Positions 29,470 to 36,602 of a stretch of DNA of 40,232 bases are shown in pieces. Positions within the stretch are counted from its first letter, which is position 1. The number at the start of each line of letters is the position of its first letter. The translations under genes were made by a program, and so were the position numbers. This DNA is from a virus, in IMG/VR virus record IMGVR_UViG_3300031566_000143, positions 1-40,232 of that record; one strand, 5' to 3'. The notes under the pieces are model-generated. The model was not told where the DNA came from. It worked only from the letters and a program-made list of their open reading frames with translations, and did not search any database.

Positions 29470-31496
29470 AGCGGCCCTCCCTGGACGGGTTCCGCCTGGG
29501 GGCGCCTCGGAGCCCTGCCGGCTACAGGCGGTCCGGTCGGCTCCCTGAGCCGCTCGATAATCTCTTCCTTGTTGTGCAGGCCCGTCGCCGCCACGAAAAT
29601 GTCCGGCGGGATCGAACCCGGGTAGGCCTGGTTGCACTCGGAGAGTTCCGCCAGGTCGGCCATTCTCTGTGTGGGCGAGCTCGGAGACTGCTGGACCCGC
29701 ACGTCGTACGAACCCTTCTTGATGTCCGCCAGTTCGGCCAGAAGCAGCGCCTCGGCGCGTCTGGTCACGGTGGCCGTGTACCGGTCCATGAGCGCGGCGT
29801 GGGCCGTGGCGGTCTCCTGGTAGGCCATTGATACCTTCGCCTGGTCCTCGGGCTCCAGCACTGCGAGCGCGTCGGGATTCGGTGGGGGCGGCGCCTGCGG
29901 CGCGGGCCCCACGGTCTCGGCCGCCTGCCTCAACAGGTCCGCGTCGACCAGGTCCGCCTTCTCGACGATGAGTTTTATCTCCTCTTCGCTGTAGAGTCCC
30001 GCGTAGCGGACCAGGTCGACCAGGAGCTGTCCGAAGAGTTCGCTGGCGTGGTCGAAATTCGTGTGCATGAGCTGTGTCGTGACGGCGCCCTGGCGCTGCT
30101 GGAGGGCCAGGGCCCGGCCGCTTGCCGGCGCGTTGGGCGCGTAGCCGAGGCTTTCCGTGTTGACGCCGGAGATCTCCCTCATGTCCGCGGCCGCCAGCTG
30201 CGCGAGCTCCATGTGTCCACGGCTCAGCTTGGCCGGCTCGATCCTCTCAGGCCGCTTGCCGGGCTTGTGCTCTATGATGATGCCGGGCGAGGCCCCAAAC
30301 TGCCGCATCTCGTCCAGGACGTCGTCGGACACCGCCCTCTCCTCCACCATCCAGCCGGAGTTAGCCGACTGGTTCAGGTTGTGGAGGGCCTGGCTTCGGC
30401 GCTTGTTTTCCTCCTCCTGCGGGCTGATGAGATTGTCCACCATGCCGAAGCACCGGCCGGCCTCGTGGTAGGCCGGGTAGCGTACCGCGGGGTACCGCGA
30501 CACGCCGCCGAACGGGTCCTCTTTCCTCTCGACCAGGACGTCCTCGACCAGGACCGCCTTGTGCAGGACGGCCACGACCGCCTCCGCCACGGCGAAGCGC
30601 TTCGGCTGCTGCCGGGTGGCCTTTTTCGCCTTGGCTATATCCGAGGCCTTCGTCAGGACCATCGAGCTCTGCATGATGCGGTCCGACCAGGTGGCCTCGC
30701 GGCGCCACTCCTTCCACCAGGCGGTGACGACCCGGAAGCGGTACTTGTCGGTGAGGCCGTCGACGTCCTCTTCCTCGGGCCTCTGTTTGCGCAAGCGGCT
30801 GTACCAGCGGTTCAGCATCCCGCGTACCTTCTGCGCGACGCTCGCCGCCGGCGTCGGGACGTAGGCGCTGCGGCCCATGTCCTCAGCGTACTCCGGCCAC
30901 AGCTCCCTTGCCCTCTCCTGGATAATGTACTCCGTGACGAACACGTATCGCGCGCCGCTGTCCGGGTCGTTGAGGTCGAATGCCTTCGCCGTGGGGTCCT
31001 CGTCGACCGACTCCGGCAGGAGGCTCGAGATTACGAGGTCGCCGTGCTCGGGGTCTTTCGAGTAGTCCACGCGTGCGTAGTACCATCCCTTGCCGGTGAC
31101 GATGCCGTTCTTGAAGACGTCGCCGGCGTGGTAGGTGCCGTTGGAGAGGTCCATGGCGTGTTTGACCAGCGCGGTGAGCATGCGTGCAAGCGTCGTGCTG
31201 CCCTCCCTGCGGGGAAACGCCCGGTAGTCCTTGGGGTTTTGCGCGTGGGCGCCGCACACCTGGTTCGTGATGGGGAGAATGTGGTTTATTGTGAGGTGCG
31301 GCCTGTTTTCCCTCTCGAGCATCTGCCGCACAGTGGGATCCCACTGGTCGCCGCGGCGGAACCGCTGCGCCTTGGCCGCGTCGTCCCTCCAGTCGCCGTT
31401 AGCCTCGATCGCCTCGGCGTGCCACGTCAGAAGCCTGCCTGCGAGCTCCTCGTCGGTCAGCTCGCTCGGCTTTTTCTCCTGAACGTCCTCGCTCAC
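29466..31496 (-). CDS. Portal protein, P22 type
   Basis: This 676-aa protein starts at GTG 31496, overlapping the previous stop by four bases. The N-terminal third carries the pattern of the P22-like portal family: RFRRGDQWDPTVRQMLERENRPHLTINHILPITNQVCGAHAQNPKDYRAFPR, of which I rely on DQWDP, NHILP and NQVCGxxxQNPxD. Then FKNGIVTGKGWYY and a helical wing with DNLISPQEEENKRRSQALHNL. Residues ~450-600 are helical with a Pro/Gln-rich linker, as in the P22 barrel region. The dodecameric ring would form the DNA entry vertex and terminase dock. The length is close to that of P22 gp1 (about 725). Confidence 0.9.
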   Translation of the reverse strand: MSEDVQEKKPSELTDEELAGRLLTWHAEAIEANGDWRDDAAKAQRFRRGDQWDPTVRQMLERENRPHLTINHILPITNQVCGAHAQNPKDYRAFPRREGSTTLARMLTALVKHAMDLSNGTYHAGDVFKNGIVTGKGWYYARVDYSKDPEHGDLVISSLLPESVDEDPTAKAFDLNDPDSGARYVFVTEYIIQERARELWPEYAEDMGRSAYVPTPAASVAQKVRGMLNRWYSRLRKQRPEEEDVDGLTDKYRFRVVTAWWKEWRREATWSDRIMQSSMVLTKASDIAKAKKATRQQPKRFAVAEAVVAVLHKAVLVEDVLVERKEDPFGGVSRYPAVRYPAYHEAGRCFGMVDNLISPQEEENKRRSQALHNLNQSANSGWMVEERAVSDDVLDEMRQFGASPGIIIEHKPGKRPERIEPAKLSRGHMELAQLAAADMREISGVNTESLGYAPNAPASGRALALQQRQGAVTTQLMHTNFDHASELFGQLLVDLVRYAGLYSEEEIKLIVEKADLVDADLLRQAAETVGPAPQAPPPPNPDALAVLEPEDQAKVSMAYQETATAHAALMDRYTATVTRRAEALLLAELADIKKGSYDVRVQQSPSSPTQRMADLAELSECNQAYPGSIPPDIFVAATGLHNKEEIIERLREPTGPPVAGRAPRRPQAEPVQGGPL

Positions 31497-31687
31497 GCGC
31501 TGGTCCCCTTGTACGCCCAGTCCCTCGCCTCGAGCTGGCGCATCCTGGCCAGTTGGCCCGCGTCAAGGTACGGCCCGCGCCGCGAGCTCTGCGTTTCCCT
31601 CATCTGCTCGAGCTCTACCTTCTCCGACGCCGTCAACGGCGCCACTGCCGCCTTGGCCGTGCCGGCGGCTTTCGCTTTCTTCGCCAT
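31493..31687 (-). CDS. Small basic protein between terminase and portal (64 aa)
   Basis: ATG 31687 has GAGAGGAGAG just upstream; an adjacent GTG at 31690 would add one residue. The N-terminus is Lys/Ala-rich (AKKAKAAGTAKAAVAPL), followed by a helix (ASEKVELEQMRETQ) and a short basic end. It overlaps the portal start by four bases. Function is unknown. It could bind DNA or tune the terminase-portal contact. Confidence 0.62.
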   Translation of the reverse strand: MAKKAKAAGTAKAAVAPLTASEKVELEQMRETQSSRRGPYLDAGQLARMRQLEARDWAYKGTSA

Positions 31688-31703
31688 CACTCTCTCCTCT
31701 CGG

Positions 31704-33083
31704 TTACGTCGCCATCGCCGGCCTCATCCGGTGCCGGCGTCTGCCTGCCTTCGCGCCCTTGGCAACCGGACGCGCGTACTGGAGGGCCCACAGGCCCATC
31801 ACGTAGGCGTCGGCCTCGTCGGGGGAGCGACCCAGCCGGGCCTTGATCTCATCCTTTTCCTCAACGTACATCCGGCCGCGCTTGAACTTGTACGTCGGAC
31901 AGCACAGCTGCGCCTTGAGCTGCGCGTCGAGCGGGTCGGTGTCCACGTCGCCGGCCGCAAACATCTGCGCGACCGTGTCCCATATCTCCGCCCGCAGGTT
32001 CCCGTAGCGCGCGTCCGAGCTCGCGGCCTGGGAGTTAACGCCCAGGACCTCGTCGCCCATGTCGCGCAGGATGTCCACCACCCCCGACCCCAGGCCCGCC
32101 TCGTCGACGACGATAAGACAGCCGCCCGCCTCGTGCGCGAGGATGTGAAGGTTGTTGGCCGTGTAGACCAGGTCCTTCTTGCCGTAGATGAGCGTTTTTA
32201 AGATCTTCGCCTCCGAGAGGACGTAGCACGCGGTCTCGTCGTCCCCGAAACGCGCCGGGTCGCACGTCACCAGGACCCGCTCGGTGGCGTAGTACCGCGT
32301 CTGCTCCTCGGCGGCCCTCAGCCACGACTCGCGTACGAGTTGGTCGTCCGACGCGAACGCGTCCCAGGAGCCGTGCAGGTACGCCTCCAGGAGCTCGGGC
32401 CTGTGCGCGAACGCTTTCTCCAGCGTGCGCACGTAGTCCGGCGGCAAATTCGGGTTGTCGCTCGGCAGCGCCTGGATGAACCGGCGCTCCGGGTCCTTGC
32501 CCTCGACAAACTCATCCTTCAGCCACCCCTGCCGCGGGTTGGCCGTCCACAATGCCTTGTACTTCGGGTGTCGCCCTCCGATTTTCCGCCTGAGCGTCGC
32601 CCTCAGCAGCGCGACCGGGTCCTCTCGGCCCTTGCGCCGCACGAGCTCCTCGGCCTGGTCGATAAAGATGAAGGCGAACTCCGCTGAGTTGAACTTGTTC
32701 ACGGCCTCGGTCCGGTCGAACCCGCCGAAGTGTATCGCAACAGCCCCTCCGATTATGACCTCATGGGCCTGCTCTTTTATCGTGTACAGCCCTCCGGGGA
32801 TCTGCTCCTTCCACGTCTCCAGGGTGGTGTCCCCGAAATCCGTACCTACAGCCCTCCCCATAAACCCGATCGGTATGGGGTACTTCCTCGGTTCGAGTTG
32901 AAACTCCTCGATTATTTCCAGTGCCCTCGCCGCCACCCACACGCAGCCGAGGACGCTTTTCCCGCCGCCTTTCGCGCCGCCGTAGAGTACCTCTTTTACG
33001 GTCGGGTCCTCGAGCGTTTCGAAGGCCTGGGTCTGCCTCACGCTGAGCGTTATGGGCTCGCCCGCTGCATTTCGCTCGATCAC
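31704..33083 (-). CDS. terL: Terminase large subunit (ATPase-nuclease)
   Basis: This 459-aa packaging motor starts at GTG 33083, overlapping the terS stop by four bases. The Walker A motif is GGAKGGGKS (residues 35-43) and Walker B is FAFIFIDQAEE (136-146). The C-terminal RNase H-like nuclease shows acidic motifs LVTCDPARFGDDET, LIVVDEAGLGSGVVD and SPDEADAYVMG. It translocates DNA into the prohead and cuts the concatemer. Length is within the usual 420-550 range. I cannot decide between headful (P22-like) and cos packaging. Confidence 0.93.
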   Translation of the reverse strand: MIERNAAGEPITLSVRQTQAFETLEDPTVKEVLYGGAKGGGKSVLGCVWVAARALEIIEEFQLEPRKYPIPIGFMGRAVGTDFGDTTLETWKEQIPGGLYTIKEQAHEVIIGGAVAIHFGGFDRTEAVNKFNSAEFAFIFIDQAEELVRRKGREDPVALLRATLRRKIGGRHPKYKALWTANPRQGWLKDEFVEGKDPERRFIQALPSDNPNLPPDYVRTLEKAFAHRPELLEAYLHGSWDAFASDDQLVRESWLRAAEEQTRYYATERVLVTCDPARFGDDETACYVLSEAKILKTLIYGKKDLVYTANNLHILAHEAGGCLIVVDEAGLGSGVVDILRDMGDEVLGVNSQAASSDARYGNLRAEIWDTVAQMFAAGDVDTDPLDAQLKAQLCCPTYKFKRGRMYVEEKDEIKARLGRSPDEADAYVMGLWALQYARPVAKGAKAGRRRHRMRPAMAT

Positions 33084-33598
33084 TTCTTCTTATCCCCGTC
33101 GTAAGACTTGACGATGTTGAGCTGGACCTGGTAGGATTCCCCCTCGAAGAGATCCTTCTTGAAGACCCCCAGGTGCTCGCCCAGGAGGCGCAGCGCCGCC
33201 ACTTTGTCGTGGAACTTCAGGCGGATGTTCCTGCGCCCCGCGGGGCCGTCGACCTGGGCGACCTCGGCCACCGCGGCGAGCTGCTCGGGGCTGAGCTTCG
33301 AGGAGTCCTTGAGCTTCACGCCCTTGGGCCCGAAGCTGGCGAACTCCGCCGGGCAGGAAAACCCCAGCCGCCGCAGCTCCTCGAGGACGTCCTCGGCCTT
33401 CACCATGCTGCGCTGAGCGCGGCGGTCGATGAGTTTCTTGAGGCGCCGGCGCACACCGACATTCTTCAACAGCCGGTAGGCCTGGGAGTACGCGGTTTTC
33501 CTGGAGTAGCCGGCACGGAGGGCGGCGCGAGTGGCGTTCAGGTCCTTGACGTACTCGAGGCAGAAGCGGTCGGCGCGTTCGCTGAGGGCCTTCGCCAC
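33080..33598 (-). CDS. terS: Terminase small subunit
   Basis: This protein matches the Terminase_2-like small subunit pattern: ALSERADRFCLEYVKDLNATRAALRAGYSRKTAYSQAYRLLKNVGVRRRLKKLI, of which ATRAALRAGYS and AYRLLKNxxV are the key parts of the N-terminal HTH. A helical oligomerisation region and a beta C-terminus (NIRLKFHDKVAALRLLGEHLG) follow. It recognises the packaging site and loads TerL. GTG 33598 is preferred (GGAGAGGAG upstream, 172 aa); ATG 33625 would add nine residues. Directly followed by terL. Confidence 0.88.
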   Translation of the reverse strand: MAKALSERADRFCLEYVKDLNATRAALRAGYSRKTAYSQAYRLLKNVGVRRRLKKLIDRRAQRSMVKAEDVLEELRRLGFSCPAEFASFGPKGVKLKDSSKLSPEQLAAVAEVAQVDGPAGRRNIRLKFHDKVAALRLLGEHLGVFKKDLFEGESYQVQLNIVKSYDGDKKK

Positions 33599-33659
33599 GG
33601 CGCTCTCCTCTCCCCCGACGTACATAGTCGGTCGGAAAGCGCTCTTCTACAACGGGGCG

Positions 33660-33678
33660 GGTTACGCTAAATGTAACC
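33660..33678. repeat. Inverted repeat upstream of the terminase genes
   Basis: GGTTAC (33660-33665) and GTAACC (33673-33678) are separated by seven bases, in the 79-base gap between the zinc-ribbon gene and terS. It is the most AT-rich spot nearby and could be a regulator site for the late operon. Confidence 0.4.
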
Positions 33679-33884
33679 TACTCGCCGGGCGTGAACTCGA
33701 TAGTGAAGAATCGCGTATTGCAGCCGCGGCACGTGTGGCGCCTCTTGCGCCATGTCCCGCGGTTCTGGCTCGTCCGAAACTTCCGGCAGTAATTGACCGG
33801 GCAGGCGATCCTCCCCTGCCAGTACCGCTTCCCGCATTTGGGGCACTCAACCCGCGGGTAGAGACGTTCCGGTGCTTTTACCAT
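33678..33884 (-). CDS. Zinc-ribbon protein, NrdR/Ogr-like
   Basis: This 68-aa protein starts at ATG 33884 with AAAGGGGAG upstream. It has CPKC near residue 14, CPVNYC in the middle and CRGC near residue 53, followed by NTRFFTIEF. The order of paired Cys and the R-rich stretch before CxxC-x-x-RFF-TxE resemble the zinc-ribbons of NrdR and the P2 Ogr/Delta late activators. It probably binds DNA or RNA polymerase. Lying directly upstream of terS, it is a candidate activator of late transcription. The start overlaps the end of the preceding gene by 38 bases. Confidence 0.7.
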   Translation of the reverse strand: MVKAPERLYPRVECPKCGKRYWQGRIACPVNYCRKFRTSQNRGTWRKRRHTCRGCNTRFFTIEFTPGE

Positions 33885-34056
33885 CAGCTCCCCTTTCCGC
33901 GGCCCCGTCGCCCTCCTGCACCCCGCCGGCCGGCCCCCAGGCGCACTCCGGACACAGCGGCCTTATCGCCCCGTCGACCCACTGCATCGAGAACGAGCGG
34001 CGCGTCCTCGGGCTGTCCGGATTCCCCAGCGGCTTTTTGCACTTGAAGCACTGCAC
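33847..34056 (-). CDS. Small zinc-finger protein (69 aa)
   Basis: GTG 34056 follows GGCGAGGAAG at good spacing. The first half has CFKC and CPEC pairs about 30 residues apart with a Trp-containing beta turn between them (FSMQWVDGAIRPLCPEC). The second half is Gly/Ala/Glu-rich and low-complexity. The C-terminal 38 bases overlap the next gene, so the tail may be little constrained. Probably binds zinc and nucleic acid or protein; no family recognised. Confidence 0.62.
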   Translation of the reverse strand: MQCFKCKKPLGNPDSPRTRRSFSMQWVDGAIRPLCPECAWGPAGGVQEGDGAAERGADGKSTGTSLPAG

Positions 34057-34061
34057 GGCCG

Positions 34062-34721
34062 TTACTTCCTCGCCCCCCCCAGGATCCCCCGCAGCCAGCC
34101 GACCTTCTCGGGCGGCTTCACGAAGACGGCCTTCCGTACGCCGGCGACGTGCTCGTCGACAACCGCGATCTGTTTCGACACCGCCTGGTGCGCCCCGTCG
34201 AGGACCTCGATCTGCCTCGACAGCCCCTGCTGCGCCCCGTCGATGTGCTTGTCGACGGCCCCTATCCGCTTCGACAGGCCCCTGTGCATGAGGCCCACCG
34301 TAGCGCGCAGCTCTTTGAGCTCCTGTGTCGCGGCGCTTTGGTACGCGGTGTGCCTCGCCTCGCTCTCCCGGCTTCCCTCCAGGAACTTCTTCAGGTACTC
34401 CCGCAGCGCGATTACCTCTTCCCTGACCCTTTCCGCCACATCGCGCATCCTTACCTCCTCGCGTACCCTCCCTCGAAGGGTATCCAGCTCTTTGGCCTGC
34501 GCGGTCAACTGCGCCTCAAGCTTCTCGGCCGCGCGCAGGCCCTTCTCCGCCTCCTCGAGCGCCTTTCGCAGGGCGCTCAGGTCCCGGGCCTGCCCCGTAA
34601 TGACGGCCTCGGCGGCCTGCGTCTCTCCGCCGCAGCCTGGACACGGCTCCCCTGTGTATCCAAACCTCGCCTTCGCGCACACCGGGCACCAGACGATCGT
34701 CGCTTCCGTTTCCGGCGTCAT
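34062..34721 (-). CDS. Coiled-coil protein with N-terminal zinc ribbon
   Basis: This 219-aa protein starts at ATG 34721 (AAGGAG eight bases upstream); an in-frame ATG at 34751 lacks such a site. Residues ~8-35 form a zinc ribbon (WCPVCAKARFGYTGEPCPGCGG). A long coiled coil follows from ~45 to 200 (ALRKALEEAEKGLRAAEKLEAQL). Near its end is a three-fold repeat of about 14-15 residues: GLSKRIGAVDKHIDGAQ, GLSRQIEVLDGAHQAV and SKQIAVVDEHVAGV. The C-terminus is basic (GWLRGILGGARK). Function is unknown; a regulatory or structural tether is possible. Confidence 0.7.
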   Translation of the reverse strand: MTPETEATIVWCPVCAKARFGYTGEPCPGCGGETQAAEAVITGQARDLSALRKALEEAEKGLRAAEKLEAQLTAQAKELDTLRGRVREEVRMRDVAERVREEVIALREYLKKFLEGSRESEARHTAYQSAATQELKELRATVGLMHRGLSKRIGAVDKHIDGAQQGLSRQIEVLDGAHQAVSKQIAVVDEHVAGVRKAVFVKPPEKVGWLRGILGGARK

Positions 34722-34773
34722 AAAGCGCTCCTTTTCTCGTAACGAGTCCATACAGCCGCCACAGCTTCCTCCC

Positions 34774-35043
34774 TCAGTTCCGCCCCTTGCCGATACACAT
34801 GAGCGCCCCGGCCTGCGCTCCCATCAGCTTCCCCATGCCATTCAAGAGGACCACCAGCCTGTCGCTCGGCTTGCAGACGCTGTCCGGGATCGTGACCCCG
34901 ACGTCCCGCGCGACTACGTCCGTCCACCGGCGCACCTCGCGCAGCTCCTCCGCTATAGTCCTCACCGCGTAGACCGAGTACTCCTCGAGCTCCACTACCC
35001 GCGCCTTCAGGCGCGCCACGTCCTCGCCCTTCGTCTCAGGCAT
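34774..35043 (-). CDS. MPETK-family small protein, paralogue 1 (89 aa)
   Basis: ATG 35043 has GGAGGAAAGAGGGAG upstream. The protein is nearly the same as the N-terminal 85 residues of the gene at 35985-36602: shared MPETK, LKAR, ELEEYS/ELEDYS, YAVRT, VGVTIP, VCKPSDRL and VLLNGMG. It has a heptad-like helix (DVARLKARVVELEEYSVYAVRTIAEELREV) and a C-terminal helix. It follows the winged-helix paralogue 1 gene. Not recognised; the shared core suggests a protein-protein adaptor retained in two copies. Confidence 0.72.
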   Translation of the reverse strand: MPETKGEDVARLKARVVELEEYSVYAVRTIAEELREVRRWTDVVARDVGVTIPDSVCKPSDRLVVLLNGMGKLMGAQAGALMCIGKGRN

Positions 35044-35067
35044 CTCCCTCTTTCCTCCTCCAGCAGC

Positions 35068-35988
35068 CTATACCAGAATCGCCAGCGACTTCCTCACCCA
35101 CTCGCGCGAGGCCACAAACTCCATATTCACGCCCACGCCTACCATCGTCACGCGGATCGCCTGCACCCTGGACCCGCCCAGCGCCCGGTCTGTGGCCTGC
35201 AGTTGCCCCAGCTGCGCCTCGTGCAGCCCCATGCGTTGCTGCAGGCCCGTCAGGCCGAGGGCTTCCTGTTGAAACCCGCTCAGCTCCTCGCCTGGCGCGA
35301 CCGCGTCCGCCCCAGGCGCGACCGCGTCCGCCCCGGCCTCGCCGCTTGTCTGCGCCGGCGCCCTCTCCTCGCCGACCCGGAAGTAGTAACCGGCCCTCTG
35401 GTTGCTGACGAGCGTCCCGGGCATTTTGTCGGCGTACTTCCTGATGGCGTACCTCACCGACTGGACGTCCGCGCCCAGCATCTCGGCTATCTCGCGCGTC
35501 CTCAGCGCGTTCTCCAGGCCTACGCAGTGCTCGAGGACGCCCACCAGCGCCTCGAACGACAGCAGTTCGTGTTTGGCCTTCCTTGACATCGTCTGCTCCT
35601 CTCTAAGGCATTCCCGTCTGACTGGCGCCGGCCGCGCCGGCGTGATTACCTGCTCTCCGACGACCTGTTTCTTCATCTGGAGGCGCGCCCCGAGCTCCAG
35701 GACCTTCGCCTCCATTGCCGTTGCCACCTTCTCCGCGCGCCCGGGACCGAACCAGTTCTTGACGGTCTGGCCCTTCCTCCACCAGCACAGTTTCCCGAAA
35801 CACCGCCGCGGCCTCTCCGGGTGGTCCCCCGCCTCGTGCGCCGGCGCCGGCGCCCAGCCGAGAAGGCCGATGCCGACTGCCCCGTCGTCCCTCCAGTAGA
35901 AGCCGAGGATCTGGCTCGTGCGAAACTCCCTCGGGTCCCTGCCGACCTCTCTCCAGAACTCCTGGGCGCTTGTCGCGTTCCGTTTCAT
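35068..35988 (-). CDS. Winged-helix regulator-like protein, paralogue 1
   Basis: This 306-aa protein overlaps the previous stop by four bases. The N-terminal ~95 residues form a Trp-rich domain (AQEFWREVGRDP, GLLGWAPAPA, CFGKLCWWRK, NWFGPG) shared with the protein at 38405-39232. Residues ~130-205 form a winged helix (ENALRTREIAEMLGADVQSVRYAIRKYADKMP, then GYYFRVGEE), also shared. A linker with a repeated heptapeptide GADAVAP and a C-terminal domain with VTMV follow. Probably a DNA-binding regulator; the Trp-rich domain is not a family I recognise. Confidence 0.7.
   Translation of the reverse strand: MKRNATSAQEFWREVGRDPREFRTSQILGFYWRDDGAVGIGLLGWAPAPAHEAGDHPERPRRCFGKLCWWRKGQTVKNWFGPGRAEKVATAMEAKVLELGARLQMKKQVVGEQVITPARPAPVRRECLREEQTMSRKAKHELLSFEALVGVLEHCVGLENALRTREIAEMLGADVQSVRYAIRKYADKMPGTLVSNQRAGYYFRVGEERAPAQTSGEAGADAVAPGADAVAPGEELSGFQQEALGLTGLQQRMGLHEAQLGQLQATDRALGGSRVQAIRVTMVGVGVNMEFVASREWVRKSLAILV
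35294..35335. repeat. In-frame 21-bp tandem repeat
   Basis: Two units (35294-35314 and 35315-35335) encode GADAVAP twice in the linker of the winged-helix paralogue 1. The unit length keeps the reading frame, in contrast to the 23-bp duplication at 1966-2011. Confidence 0.85.
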
Positions 35989-36602
35989 ACCTCACCCACG
36001 AGCGCTTCCCGCACCGCGCACGCCAGTGCATAAGCCGCCGCGACGGGCACGCCCTGTGTGAGGAACCGCGCTTTACTCCGGCGCGCCAGCTGAAAATAGC
36101 CTACCTTGTCCATGTCGAAGTCCTCGGGCAGGTCGAAGGCATCCAGAAGCTGCGGCCAACTCAGATAGCGCCCCGCCCCCTTCGTCGAGTGCGCTTGCTC
36201 GGAGGCGTTCCCCGTGATCGTCCGGTAGGGCTTCTGAGCGGTATCGTCGCCGCTGCACGTAGTCCCGTCCCCGAGTATCGTAAAGTATTCGCCCTCCGCC
36301 CCGTCCCCCCGTCCTATCCTTTCGCGCCACTCGCAGCCCCATGCCCTGCCGATGGAGTTCAGCGTCCTGCCCATGGCCCCCATCTGCCGGCCCATGCCGT
36401 TCAGGAGCACGAGCAGCCTGTCGCTGGGCTTGCACACGGCCTCGGGGATCGTCACCCCTACCTCGCGGGCCGCCGCGTCCACCCGCCGGCGCACGAGGCG
36501 CAGCTCGCGCGCGACGGTCCTCACCGCGTACAGCGAGTAGTCCTCGAGCTCCGCAATCCGCGCCTTCAGCCCCGCCATGTCCTCGTCCTTCGTCTCAGGC
36601 AT
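35985..36602 (-). CDS. MPETK-family protein, paralogue 2 with C-terminal extension (205 aa)
   Basis: ATG 36602 overlaps the ParB-like stop by eight bases. Residues 1-85 are paralogous to the 89-aa protein at 34774-35043. Residues ~100-205 are extra: a Gly/Thr-rich segment (TILGDGTTCSGDDTAQ), a helical part LSWPQLLDAFDLPEDF and an Ala-rich end (VAAAYALACAVREAL). Its stop overlaps the next gene by four bases. Not recognised. The shorter copy may have lost this extension, or this copy may have gained it. Confidence 0.72.
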   Translation of the reverse strand: MPETKDEDMAGLKARIAELEDYSLYAVRTVARELRLVRRRVDAAAREVGVTIPEAVCKPSDRLLVLLNGMGRQMGAMGRTLNSIGRAWGCEWRERIGRGDGAEGEYFTILGDGTTCSGDDTAQKPYRTITGNASEQAHSTKGAGRYLSWPQLLDAFDLPEDFDMDKVGYFQLARRSKARFLTQGVPVAAAYALACAVREALVGEV

